This document shows, piece by piece, positions 1 to 11,300 of a DNA stretch of 64,000 bases. The notes beneath the pieces are model-generated. The model was not told the DNA's origin and searched no databases. It saw only the letters and a program-made list of their open reading frames with translations. Within the stretch, counting starts at the first letter, position 1. Each line of letters begins with the position of its first letter. The position numbers were made by a program, and so were the translations under genes. The DNA comes from Bagarius yarrelli. Taxonomy: Eukaryota; Chordata; Actinopteri; Siluriformes; Sisoridae. The stretch lies in the NCBI GenBank assembly GCA_005784505.1, contig VCAZ01000271.1, forward strand, positions 129,501 to 193,500, read 5' to 3'.

Positions 1-50
1 GGCAGAAGATCAGTGGCTTGACGGAGCTCAACTCGCCGTTAATTAGGCTG

Positions 51-213
51 CTGGTGTGTGTGTGTGTGTGTGTGTGTGTGCGCACCGCTGTCTTTAATTA
101 TGGAGCTGGATTTTGACCTCTTGGTCATGGTTTTGTGTTTCTTTACTAAAATCCCGCAGAGATCCATAAAGATCCATATGAAGATCCAGATGATGCAGTG
201 ATGCAGCAGTCTG

Positions 214-248
<35 letters not shown>
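51..248. repeat. two (GT)n microsatellites
   Basis: Uninterrupted GT/TG runs lie at about 51-80 and 217-248, separated by 136 bp of unique sequence. They explain the Thr/His-rich open frame read on the minus strand, which is not a gene. Confidence 0.95.
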
Positions 249-250
<2 letters not shown>

Positions 251-510
251 CCACAGGTACAGGTTAAAGAGGTTACGGGTTTTACTGCTTTGTTCTCTCT
301 GTAATCCTGAACCTATGCAACACCACCTGAACCTCCACATCCTTCACCTCCTGCAGATTCATAAGCACATCCTGTAACTCGCACTCCAGCCAGCGGACAG
401 AGGAATCCAAGATATTTATATATTTCGAATTTTTTCTGCTTTACAAAAGTGTGAAAATGTTCACAAAAAATGGAGATTAGAATAAAACTTAAAAAGATTA
501 AAAATGTGTT
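249..510. other. unique AT-rich stretch, no feature seen
   Basis: Single-copy-looking sequence that becomes AT-rich towards 510. No splice-flanked open frame, RNA gene or repeat is visible. Confidence 0.5.
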
Positions 511-781
511 AAATGTTTTATTGATTGATTGATTTTTTGATTGTTTGTTTGTTTGATTGTTTGATTGATTGGTCGTTTTATTGATTAATTGGTTGATTGA
601 TTGCTTGATTTATTTATTGTTTAATTGATTGATTGTTTGATTGATTAATTTATTGATGGTTGATTGATTGATTAATTGACTATTTGATTTTGATTGATTG
701 ATTGATTGATTGTTTGATTGATTGATTGATTGTTTGATTGATTGATTGATTGATGATTGATTGATTGATTGATTGATTGGA
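511..781. repeat. (TTGA)n tetranucleotide tract, interrupted
   Basis: About 270 bp of TTGA/TTGATTGA units broken by TTTGA and TTAATTGA variants. The purest part is about 690-780. The minus-strand frame rich in Asn-Gln-Ser-Ile is a translation of this tract. Confidence 0.93.
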
Positions 782-1395
782 TTATGGCTGTTTTTCTTTT
801 GTATTATTTTGTTTGTCATGGAAACAAAAGTAAAGCGGATAATTACACCAAGACATAAAAAGAAAAAGAAACAAACCCGTAAATATGTATAAAAATAGAT
901 CGACAAAAGCGAGCAGATAAAAAAATAGATAAAACAAACAAATAAATACAAATATAAATCAGGTATTTTGCACAAAAGTTGTTGTTGGTTTTTTTTAAAT
1001 TTATCTTATATGTAAAATTGCTCCTGTTATTAATATTATACATTATTTTATAAATATTTCGATGTATGAGTTTTCATGAATTCCTGTCTAATATTTACAG
1101 TTTTGGTTTCTGCAGCAGCAAAACTGATTATCTGAGAAGAGGAAAGGAAAAGAAAAGAAAAGAAAAGAAAAGAAAGCAGAGGAGCAAAAGCAATAGACAG
1201 GACTCGAGGAAGAGGAGGAGGAAGAGAAAAAAATGATTGTGTGCTCTGGGCTTGGAAAAGGTATGAAAGTAATTATTTTTGCTCTTCGAGGTTTAGGCAT
1301 ATTTATGGGGCATTACTGAAGCAGTGGGCTATTTAATGTTATTTGCAGAAAGCACACATTGTTCGCATCAAGTGCAAGAGAAATCGAGGGCACAG
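782..1395. other. AT-rich unique DNA with an (AAAAG)n tract
   Basis: Mostly unique AT-rich sequence. A clean AAAAG pentanucleotide run occupies about 1140-1176, followed by a short GAG-rich piece at about 1210-1230. I see no gene. Confidence 0.7.
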
Positions 1396-1437
<42 letters not shown>

Positions 1438-1441
1438 AAGA
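1396..1441. repeat. compound (GT)n-(GA)n microsatellite
   Basis: A GT run passes directly into a GA run at about 1418. This is a typical compound dinucleotide tract. Confidence 0.95.
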
Positions 1442-1544
1442 GATCAGAGACTCGGCTCCGTTATATATCAGAGAAACAAAGCTGTCCTCTCAATTGTGCT
1501 CTCGTTCACCTCCATCCCGTCTTCACCCTTTTTCTCCTCCTAAG

Positions 1545-1645
1545 ACACTTACATTTATTACATTTACACAACTAAGCCGTTAAGGGTTAAGGGCCTTGCT
1601 CAGGGGCCCCACAGTGGCAGCTTGGTAGTGCTAAGAATTCAACCA
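1545..1645 (-). mobile_element. tRNA-derived SINE, truncated copy
   Basis: Read on the minus strand this is the diagnostic SINE body: GGGCCCCTGAGCAAGGCCCT followed by a TAACCC-type stretch and a decayed CAGTTGTATAA-like tail. The tRNA-like head is missing beyond about 1645, where an (AAT)n tract follows within 10 bp. The family recurs throughout the window. Confidence 0.8.
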
Positions 1646-1651
1646 ATAAAA

Positions 1652-1654
<3 letters not shown>

Positions 1655-1706
<52 letters not shown>
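1655..1706. repeat. (AAT)n trinucleotide microsatellite
   Basis: About 52 bp of near-perfect AAT/TAA units immediately beside the truncated SINE. Confidence 0.95.
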
Positions 1707-1707
<1 letters not shown>

Positions 1708-2990
1708 CATTTTATTTCTAGGCATCTTTCCTGACACTTAAGGTCACTGTACATTATTCATATTATATAAATAAATAAATTAGTCAATATATTAATTAAT
1801 TATCATTAAAAAAAAATATTTTAGCATTTTCAATGATCCTTAAGCAAATCCTAGTTTTTGCTTTATTCACTTATAATTATTTATTAAATAATATAATAAA
1901 AAAAGTGAATGTTTTCCACCAGATAATTAAGATACTTCAAAATGAATTTGAATCTTTAATTCTACATTAATTATCATCACTAATTTTCAATATCGTTTAT
2001 TGTGTTTAGTGAAACAGGATATTACTTGTGTTATTACTCCTTTATTACATAGGAAATTAGAAGCGATCAAACTTTCCTGGAATTTATTTTAGGAAACTTC
2101 TTCCAGCTGATTATATGAAAGTGTTCCAGAACATTCTCATTTCATACTCAAGCCATAAAGAGGCTTTTGTTCTGGAAATTTCCTTAAACAGAACAGTTCA
2201 GATGTTGATATTATTATTTATAGCCTTTATAGGCTTATTTTTTTAAATTGAGGTTCGGACCTCCAAAAAACCCCAAATTCAGATAACCTGTCAATATAAA
2301 ATAAACTAATATTCAAAATAAATAAATAAATAATATTTAATATTTAACTAATAATAAAAAATAGAGTGACTTTAAAAATACAGAAATGAATTGTCCTCTT
2401 CACAAAGTTAGAATAGCTAAAATATAGAAACAAACACTTCTATTATATTTAATATTTAATATTTATTGAATACTATTTTATTTACATTTATTACATTGGC
2501 CAGTACTTAAGTATCAAATTGATAGTAATAAGTATAAAGGTAAATATAAAACTTTATAAGTTATGTGTGGTAAAATCTATAATCTGGGTGCCAATACTTA
2601 TGCACTAATTTGACATTTAACTAATATGATTGTGTATTTTTTACTTATAGGGTGTATAAAGGTGATTAGTTATTGGTTTTATTATTGGAAAATAAAACTA
2701 AAATAAAAAATGAAATGAAATGAAAACTACATAAAAGTAATAACATTAAAAAATAATATATTAATTAATGAAACAAACTAAATAATTAAAACATAAACTG
2801 CATTAAAGCATTAAATTGAAAAAGAATGTACTTTTTAATGGGAAACTTAATGAGATTATATCCGATAACAGAAACTATAAAACCCCATTAATGTCGAAAT
2901 GCTTTTTATTTTTCTCTCAGCTTCGGTTTTTCCCCTCTAAAACCATGAGTTTTATTTCCTTTCACACTTTTAAGAGTTGGAAAGTTAGTT
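1707..2990. other. AT-rich unique DNA, no gene seen
   Basis: Roughly 1.3 kb of AT-rich sequence with short homopolymers and TAAATAAA-like strings. No long codon-like frame, RNA gene or clear transposon signature. Confidence 0.6.
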
Positions 2991-3480
2991 ATATGCAGCA
3001 GATCCTTTATCTCCAACCGGTGCACAATAGCCGGTGTGGATAACAGAGGTGAAAAACCCGAGTCTTTCTTTCTTCCTTTTTTCTTTCTCCAGTCCAGTCC
3101 ACTCACGGGACCCACTTACGACTAATACGGGCTGTGCTTTCATCCCGTCTGAATGGACGAATAAATAAAAAGAATGGAAAATGGCTGCTCTCCAGGCTAG
3201 AGCTCTATACCTTTGCTCCCTGGCTCTTTGTTAAAACCCTATCTCTGCTGCTCGGTTGCCCCCAGCTACATTAAATCCTGTTAAATTCACCTTCATTAAA
3301 GCAGCCCCGTGTCTCCCGCTCGCTGCGGCCCCTAATGTGGGGCCTCTCAAGGACAGAGCGGTAATGAGGCTTGGACTGGATTTAACCTTGAAGCGAACAG
3401 GTTTTCATTTCCAAATCAATAACTTATGCCTTCGAACCCTTTGCGCTTGATCCAGACTATAATTTTCAGCATCATGATGC
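2991..3480. other. unique segment of balanced composition, candidate non-coding element
   Basis: Base composition changes sharply from the AT-rich left flank to a balanced, repeat-free segment. It has TTAAAT/ATTAAA-type motifs around 3270-3300 and a GC-rich core at about 3305-3350. The short open frames do not resemble a known protein. This is the texture of a conserved non-coding element, but conservation was not tested. Confidence 0.3.
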
Positions 3481-3785
3481 CAAAATGCCATTTATCTTTT
3501 TTTTTTTTTTTTCGCTTCTCTGTTTTTCTTCTCTATGTTTATTTTATTCCCTTTCTGTCCATCTCGATTGCTTGAGCTGTATTTATAATGTAGCTTGCAA
3601 ATGTACTGTCAGCGTGACATCCTGCCAGGAGAAACCGACCGAGATGACGTGGGGGCCTCAGGCAAGATTAATAAATGGGGCCCTTTTTAAAAGATTATTT
3701 TGTTAATAGATCTTTGTTACCTGAATATATTTATATTTATACAAGATACAAAAGGAGGTCAAGAGACATGCAATAAAATATAAAT

Positions 3786-3888
3786 TGGTAGTGCAGTGGT
3801 CAAGGTGTTGGACTGCTAATTGGAAGATCGGGGTTAGTTACCACGGCTGGGCCCCTGAACAAGGCCCTTAACCTCCAACTGCTCAGTT
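3786..3888 (+). mobile_element. tRNA-derived SINE with internal deletion
   Basis: The head GTAGTGCAGTGG fits a Pol III A box. It continues through a GGACTGCTAATTGGAAGATC stretch and then jumps to the GGGCCCCTGAACAAGGCCCT body, so the B box and following ~20 bp are lost. It ends directly in a (CAT)n microsatellite. Confidence 0.85.
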
Positions 3889-3922
3889 GTCATCATCATC
3901 ATCATCATCATCATCATTATTA
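3889..3922. repeat. (CAT)n microsatellite
   Basis: About eleven CAT units at the truncated 3' end of the SINE. It encodes the poly-Ser and poly-Met frames on the two strands. Confidence 0.95.
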
Positions 3923-4550
3923 TCACTTCGACGTCATTTAGAGGCGAATAAGAAAGTAATATCGATGAACAGCTCCTGTGACGAACAGCTCCGTTCTGCA
4001 CTTGTTTTTTTTTTTCTCCCCTCCTCGCCGTCACATGTCTCCCGTCATCACACCGTTTCTATAGGAGGTATTAATTTGTCCTGCGGTGATAATTTCTGCT
4101 CGACATGTTCATAATGTGAAATATTAGATCTCGTCCTGAGGAGCAGGGGGTAATCATGGCAGCTTAATTTTTTAATCAAATTCCCTCTTAAATGGGGTTT
4201 TATTAAATTACACAGCACACACTTTGGGACTCGGGCACCGGCAGCTTCTCAGGATAATTAAATCAAATTAATAAAAAGCAGCCGCAGAGTGAGAAGAACG
4301 GGCAGGAGGAGAAGCCTGGGGGCAAATCACTGCCCGGATTGCTGCTCGTCTGCTTCCTCGGGATTCGGCGATGAAAGAGGGAGGGATGAAGTTTAAATGA
4401 AATGAGGGACTTTGGTTCTGACACTTATGGAGAAGCTTTTGTGATCCAGTGTCTGATGTGATTGATGATAAAGTGAAGTAATGACAAAAATGTAGCTGGA
4501 ATATGGAATTATTTCTGGAAGAAATATGAGTTTTAATTGTACAAATACTA
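3923..4550. other. unique segment with homeodomain-type motifs, candidate regulatory DNA
   Basis: Repeat-free sequence containing several TAATTAAA-, AATTAAT- and TTTTAATCAAAT-like motifs at about 4160-4275, next to a GC-richer part at 4276-4370. No plausible exon is seen. Candidate non-coding regulatory element, untested. Confidence 0.3.
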
Positions 4551-4559
4551 ACAGAACAG

Positions 4560-4611
4560 AGCGACAGAAAGAAAGAAAGAAAGAAGAAAAAAGAAAGAAA
4601 AAGAAAAAGAA

Positions 4612-4643
<32 letters not shown>

Positions 4644-4910
4644 AAAATGAAAAAAAAAACAGTGAGAGATGTACATAATGACAGAGAGTGAGAGAGAGAG
4701 GAAAAAAGAGAGAGAAAGAGAGAGAAACAGAGAGAGAAAAAGAAAAAGAGAGAGAGAGAAAGGCAGAGAGAGAGAGAGGAAGAGAGGAAAGAAGAGAGAG
4801 AGAGAGAACACTTATTGCCTTCTTTTCTTTATTTTTATATAAATATATATATATTATATATATATATAATTAAAAAAGTAAATATAGTGTGTGTGTGTGT
4901 GTGTGTGAGT
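4560..4910. repeat. cluster of (GAAA)n, (GA)n, (TA)n and (GT)n microsatellites
   Basis: GAAA-type units at about 4564-4650, GA-rich units at about 4680-4808, a short AT palindromic run at about 4842-4870 and GT at about 4888-4909. Polypurine character accounts for the Ser/Phe/Leu and Arg/Glu frames. Confidence 0.93.
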
Positions 4911-4963
4911 GCACTTGTTTGTGCTGACAACCAATCATCATTCACCAACTTAAACACAGCTAC

Positions 4964-5105
4964 GACTTTATTTTCATAATTATGACCTTCATCTGTGTCT
5001 TCATTCTTAAAGTATAGTGACTTTATTAGAAGTAATTTCGATTTTATTTAAGACTTTAATCTTATAATCTCAATATTTAATCTGGCACCAAAATTCCGTC
5101 ATAGA
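4964..5105 (-). repeat. dispersed repeat of AATAAAGTCG type
   Basis: ACGACTTTATT-like and CTTATAATCTCA-like units end in GGCACCAAAATTCCGTCATA. The same combination recurs at 23385-23460 (ending GCACTAGAATACCGTCGTA), and in the opposite sense as GAGAATAAAGTC units at about 21110-21305. I take these as members of one fish repeat family. Confidence 0.5.
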
Positions 5106-6320
5106 TTCCTGAAATTCCTTTTATTATTTTTTGCTAATATTTCTATAACTGCATCAGTCTCGACTCTGTGTTTTTCTTTCCATTAACCTGCTGCTGATCT
5201 CCACCCATTACTGAAATCCTGGGATTGTCCTGTTTTCTGTTATTTTTACTCCTTAAGGACGTCTCCATTTCTTCTCCAGCTTCCTTATTCCCCTATAGAC
5301 TTGGACACTCGCCATTTCTCTTTAGCTTCGTGCCGAGCGATGAACCGATCTGTGTGTAACGGCTTTGCGTGGAATCCGTGAGGTCCTGCGGTTTACGAAG
5401 TGGACATGAAGCACTTATGTTCAGACCACAAATTCTCTCTGTGGAGAAGAACACTGCAAGCTCTTAATGTCCTACTGTGTGTAAGAGCCAGGAGGAGTGA
5501 TGTGGTCAGCATGTCTTACATACACACACTGAGGTTATAGCCAAGGCTCTGTCTTTAGGATCCATGTTCCTAGTACCGGTACTCCCGTTCTGGAGTTTTC
5601 CACTCCACTCTGTGGTTCGGTACTTTGGTCTGGCCACATTGGCTAATACAGAAGATCCTAAAAATTTGATCCACAGAGGTGTTCCAAGTGTGAGCGTCTC
5701 AAACTTGTGTTTTATTTCATGTCGTCTCGTCCTCGCAGTTCGTCTGGATCTCTCCAGTCCGGGCCTGCAGAGACAAGGTCTTGTTTAAATGAGTTTACCA
5801 GCAGTGGGAATGAAACGCTCCCTGCTGTGATGTGAAGATCCTGACCTGAAGGTCTCACTCAGATCGTCAATTAGGATGGAAAATGATTTATGGGGAATCA
5901 GTTTAAACAAATGAATGATTTCTTGGCTGTGACTATGATCCAAAATGAGTTATGTTGGCTTTCAGTGTCAGATATGTGTTTTTGCCCTCTGGATAAAGTT
6001 ACACAGAAGTTTAGTAGTTGATCTGAGCTGCTGATCTACAGAACGAGCGCTCGGGGCATCCCAGAGAGCAGAAATGGGCTTGATATTACTCTGAAGATTT
6101 TTTGCTATGAATATTTTGGCCATTGGACAGTAGGAACGAACAGAAAACCTTCTAAAAATTGGGAGCCACAACAGTGACACTTAGGCTTGGTTTACACTGC
6201 AGGTCCTGATGCCCATTTCCGATTTTGTGACTATATCCAACCTGCTTACGTCATCCGATATCTGCTTTCACACTATACACGGCAAAACAACCCAAATGTA
6301 AACGGCGCTAGTTTTTGGAA
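5106..6320. other. unique DNA, no gene identified
   Basis: About 1.2 kb of mostly unique sequence. Short open frames on both strands show no recognisable domain, and no splice-site context makes any of them a convincing exon. Confidence 0.5.
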
Positions 6321-6480
6321 AAAGTGGTGGTCAAGTGGTTCAGGTGCTGATTGGATGGTTGTGAGTTTAAACCCCACGAAGGCTTCCACTGCTGGGCCCT
6401 TGACCCTCAACAACCCCAACCCTTAATTGATGAGTTTGAATGAATGTCTCTGCCTAATGCTGTAAAATGAATGTAAATGC
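6321..6480 (+). mobile_element. tRNA-derived SINE, diverged
   Basis: Head AGTGGTTCAGGTGCTGATTG, a degraded B-box region GAGTTTAAACCCC, the CCACTGCTGGGCCCTTGA body and a tail ending in TGCTGTAAAATGAATGTAAA. All are in the order of the family consensus. Several small deletions suggest an old copy. Confidence 0.8.
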
Positions 6481-6847
6481 TAACACCAATCTCTCGATTA
6501 TTTTATTAAAAGTCTTTGGATTTTTTTCTCGCTGTTTGTAATTTGCTAGAAAACCCGAGCATCAGCGAAAAAAACTTCCAGGTTCCGATTTTTTTTTTAA
6601 TGGATTTCCTGTCAGCGTCTCATGCCACCGGCAGCATGCTTTAATTCGATCACTCTCAGCCAAACACTGTGGGTCAGAACCTCAATTCAAGAAGCAGACT
6701 GTGTAAAATTTGTTGTTCTACCGACTGCCAAACAGAACCCGACTAACTTTTTTTCCTTTTTTTTCTTTATTCTCAGTTAAATAACCACATTCTAACACTT
6801 GGTGTCAAAGCAAAAGTTCAACCATGGTTCATGACCCCTGTAGCAGG

Positions 6848-6955
6848 ACGAGGGTTAAGGGCCTTGCTCAGGGGTCCAACATTAAAGTCTTGGCAGTTCA
6901 TGAGGCTTCGACCTTGATAGTCTGATCAACATTTCAGAGCCTAAACCACTTGTGT
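6848..6955 (-). mobile_element. tRNA-derived SINE fragment, diverged
   Basis: The minus strand carries the GACCCCTGAGCAAGGCCCTT body. The head region beyond it is only loosely recognisable (TTTAGGCTCTGAAATG). Confidence 0.6.
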
Positions 6956-7043
6956 CTTTATTGTGGCAGCCTGTTCTAGATTCTGATTGGTCAGACGGTA
7001 CTAATGAAATAGCATGTTAACGGTAATGTTAATGCTTCTGATT

Positions 7044-7140
7044 CCTTTAACCCTGGACTGCTCAGTTGGATACCAAAAAAAAAAAAAAGAGAAGTCACTC
7101 TGGATAAGGTCGTCTGCTCAATGCCCGAAATGTAAATATA
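7044..7140 (+). mobile_element. SINE 3' part with an A-run
   Basis: CTTTAACCCTGGACTGCTCAGTTGGATA is the body/tail junction of the main SINE (quoted only in part: TGCTCAGTTGGATA). It then has an A-run at about 7075-7088 and the typical CACTCTGGATAAGG and GTCTGCTCAATG tail. Confidence 0.72.
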
Positions 7141-8915
7141 AATAAATAAATAAACACTCAGTACAACAGTTAAGCGTCTACATAAAAATACAAAACCGTG
7201 CAACTGAACGGGATAATTCCCAATCTGGCAACTCCGCTCACGTATCCTGTCTGTCTGAACAGGGTGCACAGATTTATGCAAATAAATGACAATCGACAAT
7301 CATAATTTTCAGACAGAATATTTAAATTAATTTAAAAGTTTTCTTTGGTTTGACACCTTCTACAGAAAATATAAATCCATTTAGACCAATTAAGTTAACG
7401 AGTGATAACGAGATGTGAAGTTCTATTGTATATAAAAGAAAATGACTGTCAGAAAAGAAAGTAACTTCCCTTTCTAACTTAATTGTATATATAATAACAA
7501 ATAATTAAATAATAAACCCCCAGCCCCCCCGCCCAAAAAAACGCCCCCGCTCAAAAAAAAACCCCAACTGATGCAAGACGAGTGCAAAGATAACAAGTTT
7601 TAGTTTGACTAAAATAAATAAATCCAGATTAATGCCTTGAAAGATTTGCTTTGAGAAACAAAAACACATTTTTAATGTCAGGCTTGGCAAAAAAAAAAAA
7701 AAAAAAAAAGAACACGGAATAATAATAACACAGCAACACAGACGTTAAAATAAAATCCTTTTCGGCGGAAAACGTCAAAAATGCGTTTTTTTTTTGTTTT
7801 TTTTTACGTGGGTGAAGATCCTGGAGTGGGTTCCATCGCAGGTGCGCTGGCAGGAGATTACAGCGACCCATCAGAGATCCCCTGACATGTCCAGCGTATG
7901 GGTGTTAGCTTATAAACTTTTATTAGAGTGTTTTTATGCACCGCAGTACGGTTTATCCTCCTGGTTCACCGAACTGACAAGCACAAAATGAAAAAAAAAA
8001 CCTTGTTGGCCTCCAGTGCTGGATAGAAAAAACGAGTCGATAATTATTACGAAGGATAAACTCGTTATTACAGAGAGCCGTGTAGCTTACAATAACAATC
8101 CGACTTTCTATTTAGTCTGTTACAGATCTATAATTTAGAGTGAAAATAAGGTCGAACGAGGCGCCAAAGAAAGCAGCGAAGAGAAAAGAGAGAAAAGAGA
8201 GAGAGAGAGAGAGACAGCTGGAGTTGATTAGATGAGGCCTTGGGATGGCCGGGGATTTAAAGTAAACATGGCGTCCTTCCACAGTCAACAGCGTTTACAA
8301 ATGTAAAGAAGAAGGAAGCTACTGAAATTGTGAAGAATGTGCAGAGAGGATAGAAAGCGTGCAGGCAGCAGATGGAGGGAATGAAGAGCGCCGCTGAACA
8401 GGACGACGGTTTATTCACTCCGGCTACGAAGAAAAGCGTTCAGGGTTAAAGCTAGCACCTTCCCGTTTGCCCTGTTCTCGACATCGTGCCTCGGTTTCTA
8501 CATGCCTTCCAGCCACTTTTTTCTTTTGAGTTATTTTATTTTTTTTTTTGAGATATATTTTATTACTAGAGATGTTACGCTTTAATAGAATCCATGTGAA
8601 CCCTAACAATTTAAAAAAATAGTATTCATTTTTTACAATAATATTACAGTATAATTGATTCCGTTATGTATTTATGTCACGTCGTCTTTTGAAAAACATT
8701 TCAATCATTAACAATAAATATTGACCGATTATCATTAGTACGGATATTTTTCATGATATTCAAGCGTTTCCCCTTATATCGGTTTTGTAGGATCGGCTCT
8801 CCGATATCTGTCGACATCTTAAGGTCGTTTGGAGAATTGCACACAACAACATTTGTAAAAGTAACTCAATTTGCTTTAAATTACCATTGATGTTTTTCAT
8901 TTGTTAAAAATGTGG
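7141..8915. other. unique DNA with homopolymers and a (GA)n tract
   Basis: Contains C/A-rich low complexity at 7515-7565, an A-run at about 7689-7709 and a GA tract at about 8170-8214. A 25-bp sequence at 7568-7592 recurs exactly at 9605-9629. No gene was recognised; the short frames are unconvincing. Confidence 0.55.
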
Positions 8916-9036
8916 AAGTTGTGGTGCAGCTGTTAAGGGTTTGATACCCAGAACCACCAAATTATCAATGTTGGGCCCCTGAGCAAGGCCCTTAACCCCT
9001 TAATTGCTTGGTTGTATAAAAGAGTTAAATGTTATA
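8916..9036 (+). mobile_element. tRNA-derived SINE, 5' region deleted
   Basis: GTGGTGCAGCTGTTAAGGGT is followed after a deletion by TTTGATACCCAGAACCACCA and a well-kept GGGCCCCTGAGCAAGGCCCT body. The tail AATTGCTTGGTTGTATAAAA is also intact. Confidence 0.82.
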
Positions 9037-9145
9037 ATACTTTAGTTGTGTTTGCTGTAAGGGACTAAAAAGATAAAATTGACATTGTTATATATAAATT
9101 AATAAATAAATATCGGTTCTGCAGTTGTACCTGTGGCAGTGGCGA

Positions 9146-9342
9146 TGTGGTCGCTCAGTGGTTAATGTGTCAGACTACTAATCGGGATAACATGGGTACA
9201 ATTTCCAATACCACCAAGCTGCAACTGCAGGGCTCCTGAACAAGTCCCTTTAATCTCAACTCACCGGTTAGATAAAAAAATGATATTAAAATGTAAGTTG
9301 CTCTGGATAAGTGTGTCTCCTACATATTATTAATGTAAAATC
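9146..9342 (+). mobile_element. tRNA-derived SINE, nearly full length but diverged
   Basis: Head TGGTCGCTCAGTGGTTAATG (A box-like TCGCTCAGTGG), then AATACCACCAAGCTGCAACT, a changed body GGGCTCCTGAACAAGTCCCT and a tail GTTGCTCTGGATAAGTGTGT. An A-run follows at about 9353-9367. Confidence 0.82.
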
Positions 9343-9713
9343 GCTATCGTTTAAAAAAAAAAAAAAATTAACATCGGTCGATTTTTAATCCACCTGAAGC
9401 AGGAAGTGACTTAATCTGTAATTAATCTATATTTTAAATCTACAGGATGGTTTGGTATTGGAAAATAATGATCATTTAGTTAATCACCGCATGCACACCA
9501 AACTACAGGATACAAGACAATCGGCAGCAAGTCAAACTTAATGGTAAAAAGATTACAAATAAATAAACAAACCCAAAGAACCCAAGACGAAACACTGAAA
9601 GCATCTGATGCAAGACGAGTGCAAAGATAATGAGTTGTTATGGAAGATTCTAGTCATTTGGTTTGAAATAAATAAATAAATGAATCACTTTAAATGAATC
9701 AAAATACACATTA

Positions 9714-9960
9714 TACCACCAAAAGTTTGTGGACAGCATAACCGCATCAGTGTATCCATCCCAAAATGTTACCACAAAGTGTGAAGCACACACTGAACAT
9801 CGTTAGGATGAACTGGAACCCTGACTGAACCCCAGACCTTCTAACACTCCACATTAGTGTCTGATCTCACTAATACTATCGGGAATGAATGATCAAATCC
9901 CGAGAGTCACATGACCCAATCTAGTTAAAAGTCTGCACAAAAGTGTGGAAGTTATTATAG
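9714..9960 (+). mobile_element. dispersed DNA-transposon-like repeat, copy 1
   Basis: Starts with CCACCAAAAGTTTGTGGACA. It contains ATTAGTGTCTGATCTCACTA and TCTAGTTAAAAGTCTGCACA. The same modules occur in order at 15535-15853 and, inverted, at about 16940-17413, where ends related to CATATAGTGTA are kept. A non-autonomous DNA element is my inference; the superfamily is not known to me. Confidence 0.55.
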
Positions 9961-9989
9961 GTGGATCAGCACTCAGAGGCAATAAGCCT

Positions 9990-10255
9990 CAGTGGCAGTT
10001 TCCCAGTGATGACCTCGTCTTCTAGACGGCCATCCAAACGAAACCATGGAAACGTTGCTGCAGTATGGAATAACCTGCTGGTTTGTCTGGTTAGATAAAA
10101 CTGACCTGAACCTGGTTTCTCCAAAGGTTTTTTTCTCCATTTTTTGACCGATGGAGTTTTGGTTTCTTGACTTCTCTGACTTGCTTAGTTGGGGATTTGT
10201 AATCTACAGATACGAGTTAAACACAACTCAGTGTTTTAGTAAGTTTTAATTTTGA
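9990..10255 (+). mobile_element. dispersed repeat with GACGGCCATCC module, copy 1
   Basis: Shares TAGACGGCCATCCAAACGAA, TGGAATAACCTGCTGGTTTG, TTTTTTTCTCCATTTTTTGA and CTTGCTTAGTTGGGGATTTG with copies at 16700-16920, 18921-19190 and (inverted) 51290-51500. Better-kept copies end in an AAAGCTGCTTTGACACAA/ATAAATAAAGG tail typical of LINE or SINE 3' ends. Confidence 0.6.
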
Positions 10256-10541
10256 CTTGGCGATACGAATAGTGTTAAGGGAAATAACAGTTCTAGCTAT
10301 GGTGTTTAATAGAAATATACCAGGCAGGAGGAACATTTATTTCGTGGTCAGCCTTGTTCTCTGAAATTAATAACATTGTAATATTTCAGCATAGAGCCCA
10401 TCGTTTATCAGGTGTACAGGTACCTTAAAATAGAGGCAAAAAAGTGAGAGAGAGACAGAGAGAGATTGGTAACTAATATGAAGCTTCATTAAGAATTTGT
10501 AGTGTTTCAAAAAGAGTTCTGTTCTTTTCCAGGCAAATCTA
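10256..10541. other. unique DNA, no gene seen
   Basis: Short unique stretch with a small GA run at about 10446-10465. Confidence 0.5.
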
Positions 10542-10543
10542 CA

Positions 10544-10576
<33 letters not shown>

Positions 10577-10602
10577 ATATATATATATATATCATATATA
10601 TA
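10542..10602. repeat. (TA)n microsatellite
   Basis: TA dinucleotides interrupted by CTAG at about 10572 and by TC near 10592. Confidence 0.93.
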
Positions 10603-10611
10603 AAAGTCTCA

Positions 10612-11290
10612 CACTAACAGACATCAAACATAGTACCTAACTCAAACAAAGTACTTAACTTAAACGTAGTACCTAACTCAAAGTACTTAACTTAAACGTA
10701 GTACCTAACACAAACATAGTACCTAACTCAAATGCAGTACCTAACTCAAACATAGTACCTAACTCAAACGTAGTACCTAACGCAAACATAGTACCTAACT
10801 CAAATGCAGTACCTAACTCAAACATAGTACCTAACTTAAACGTAGTACCTAACTCAAATGTAGTACATAATGCAAACATAGTACCTAACTCAAATGCAGT
10901 ACCTAACTAACAAACTCAAAACATATAAACTAGTACCTAACTTAAACGTAGTACCTAACTCAAATGTAGTACATAATGCAAACATAGTACCTAACTCAAA
11001 CACACTTTTTAACTCAAACACAGTACTTTACTCAAACGTAGTACCTAACACAAATGTAGTACCTAACGCAAACATAGTACCTAACTCAAATGCAGTACCT
11101 AACTCAAACATAGTACCTAACTTAAACGAAGTACCTAACTCAAATGTAGTACATAATGCAAACATAGTACCTAACTCAAATGCAGTACCTAACTCAAACA
11201 TAGTACCTAACTCAAACGTAGTACATAACGCAAACATAGTACCTAACGCAAACATAGTACCTAACTCAAATGCAGTACCTTACTCAGACA
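10612..11290. repeat. 18-bp minisatellite
   Basis: About 37 head-to-tail copies of an 18-bp unit, AACTCAAACATAGTACCT, with variants such as AAATGCAGT, AAACGTAGT and AACGCAAAC. Because 18 is a multiple of three and the unit lacks stops, both strands show open frames (six-residue repeats such as VPNSNI or FELGTM). These are not credible proteins. Confidence 0.95.
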
Positions 11291-11300
11291 TAGTAGAAAA

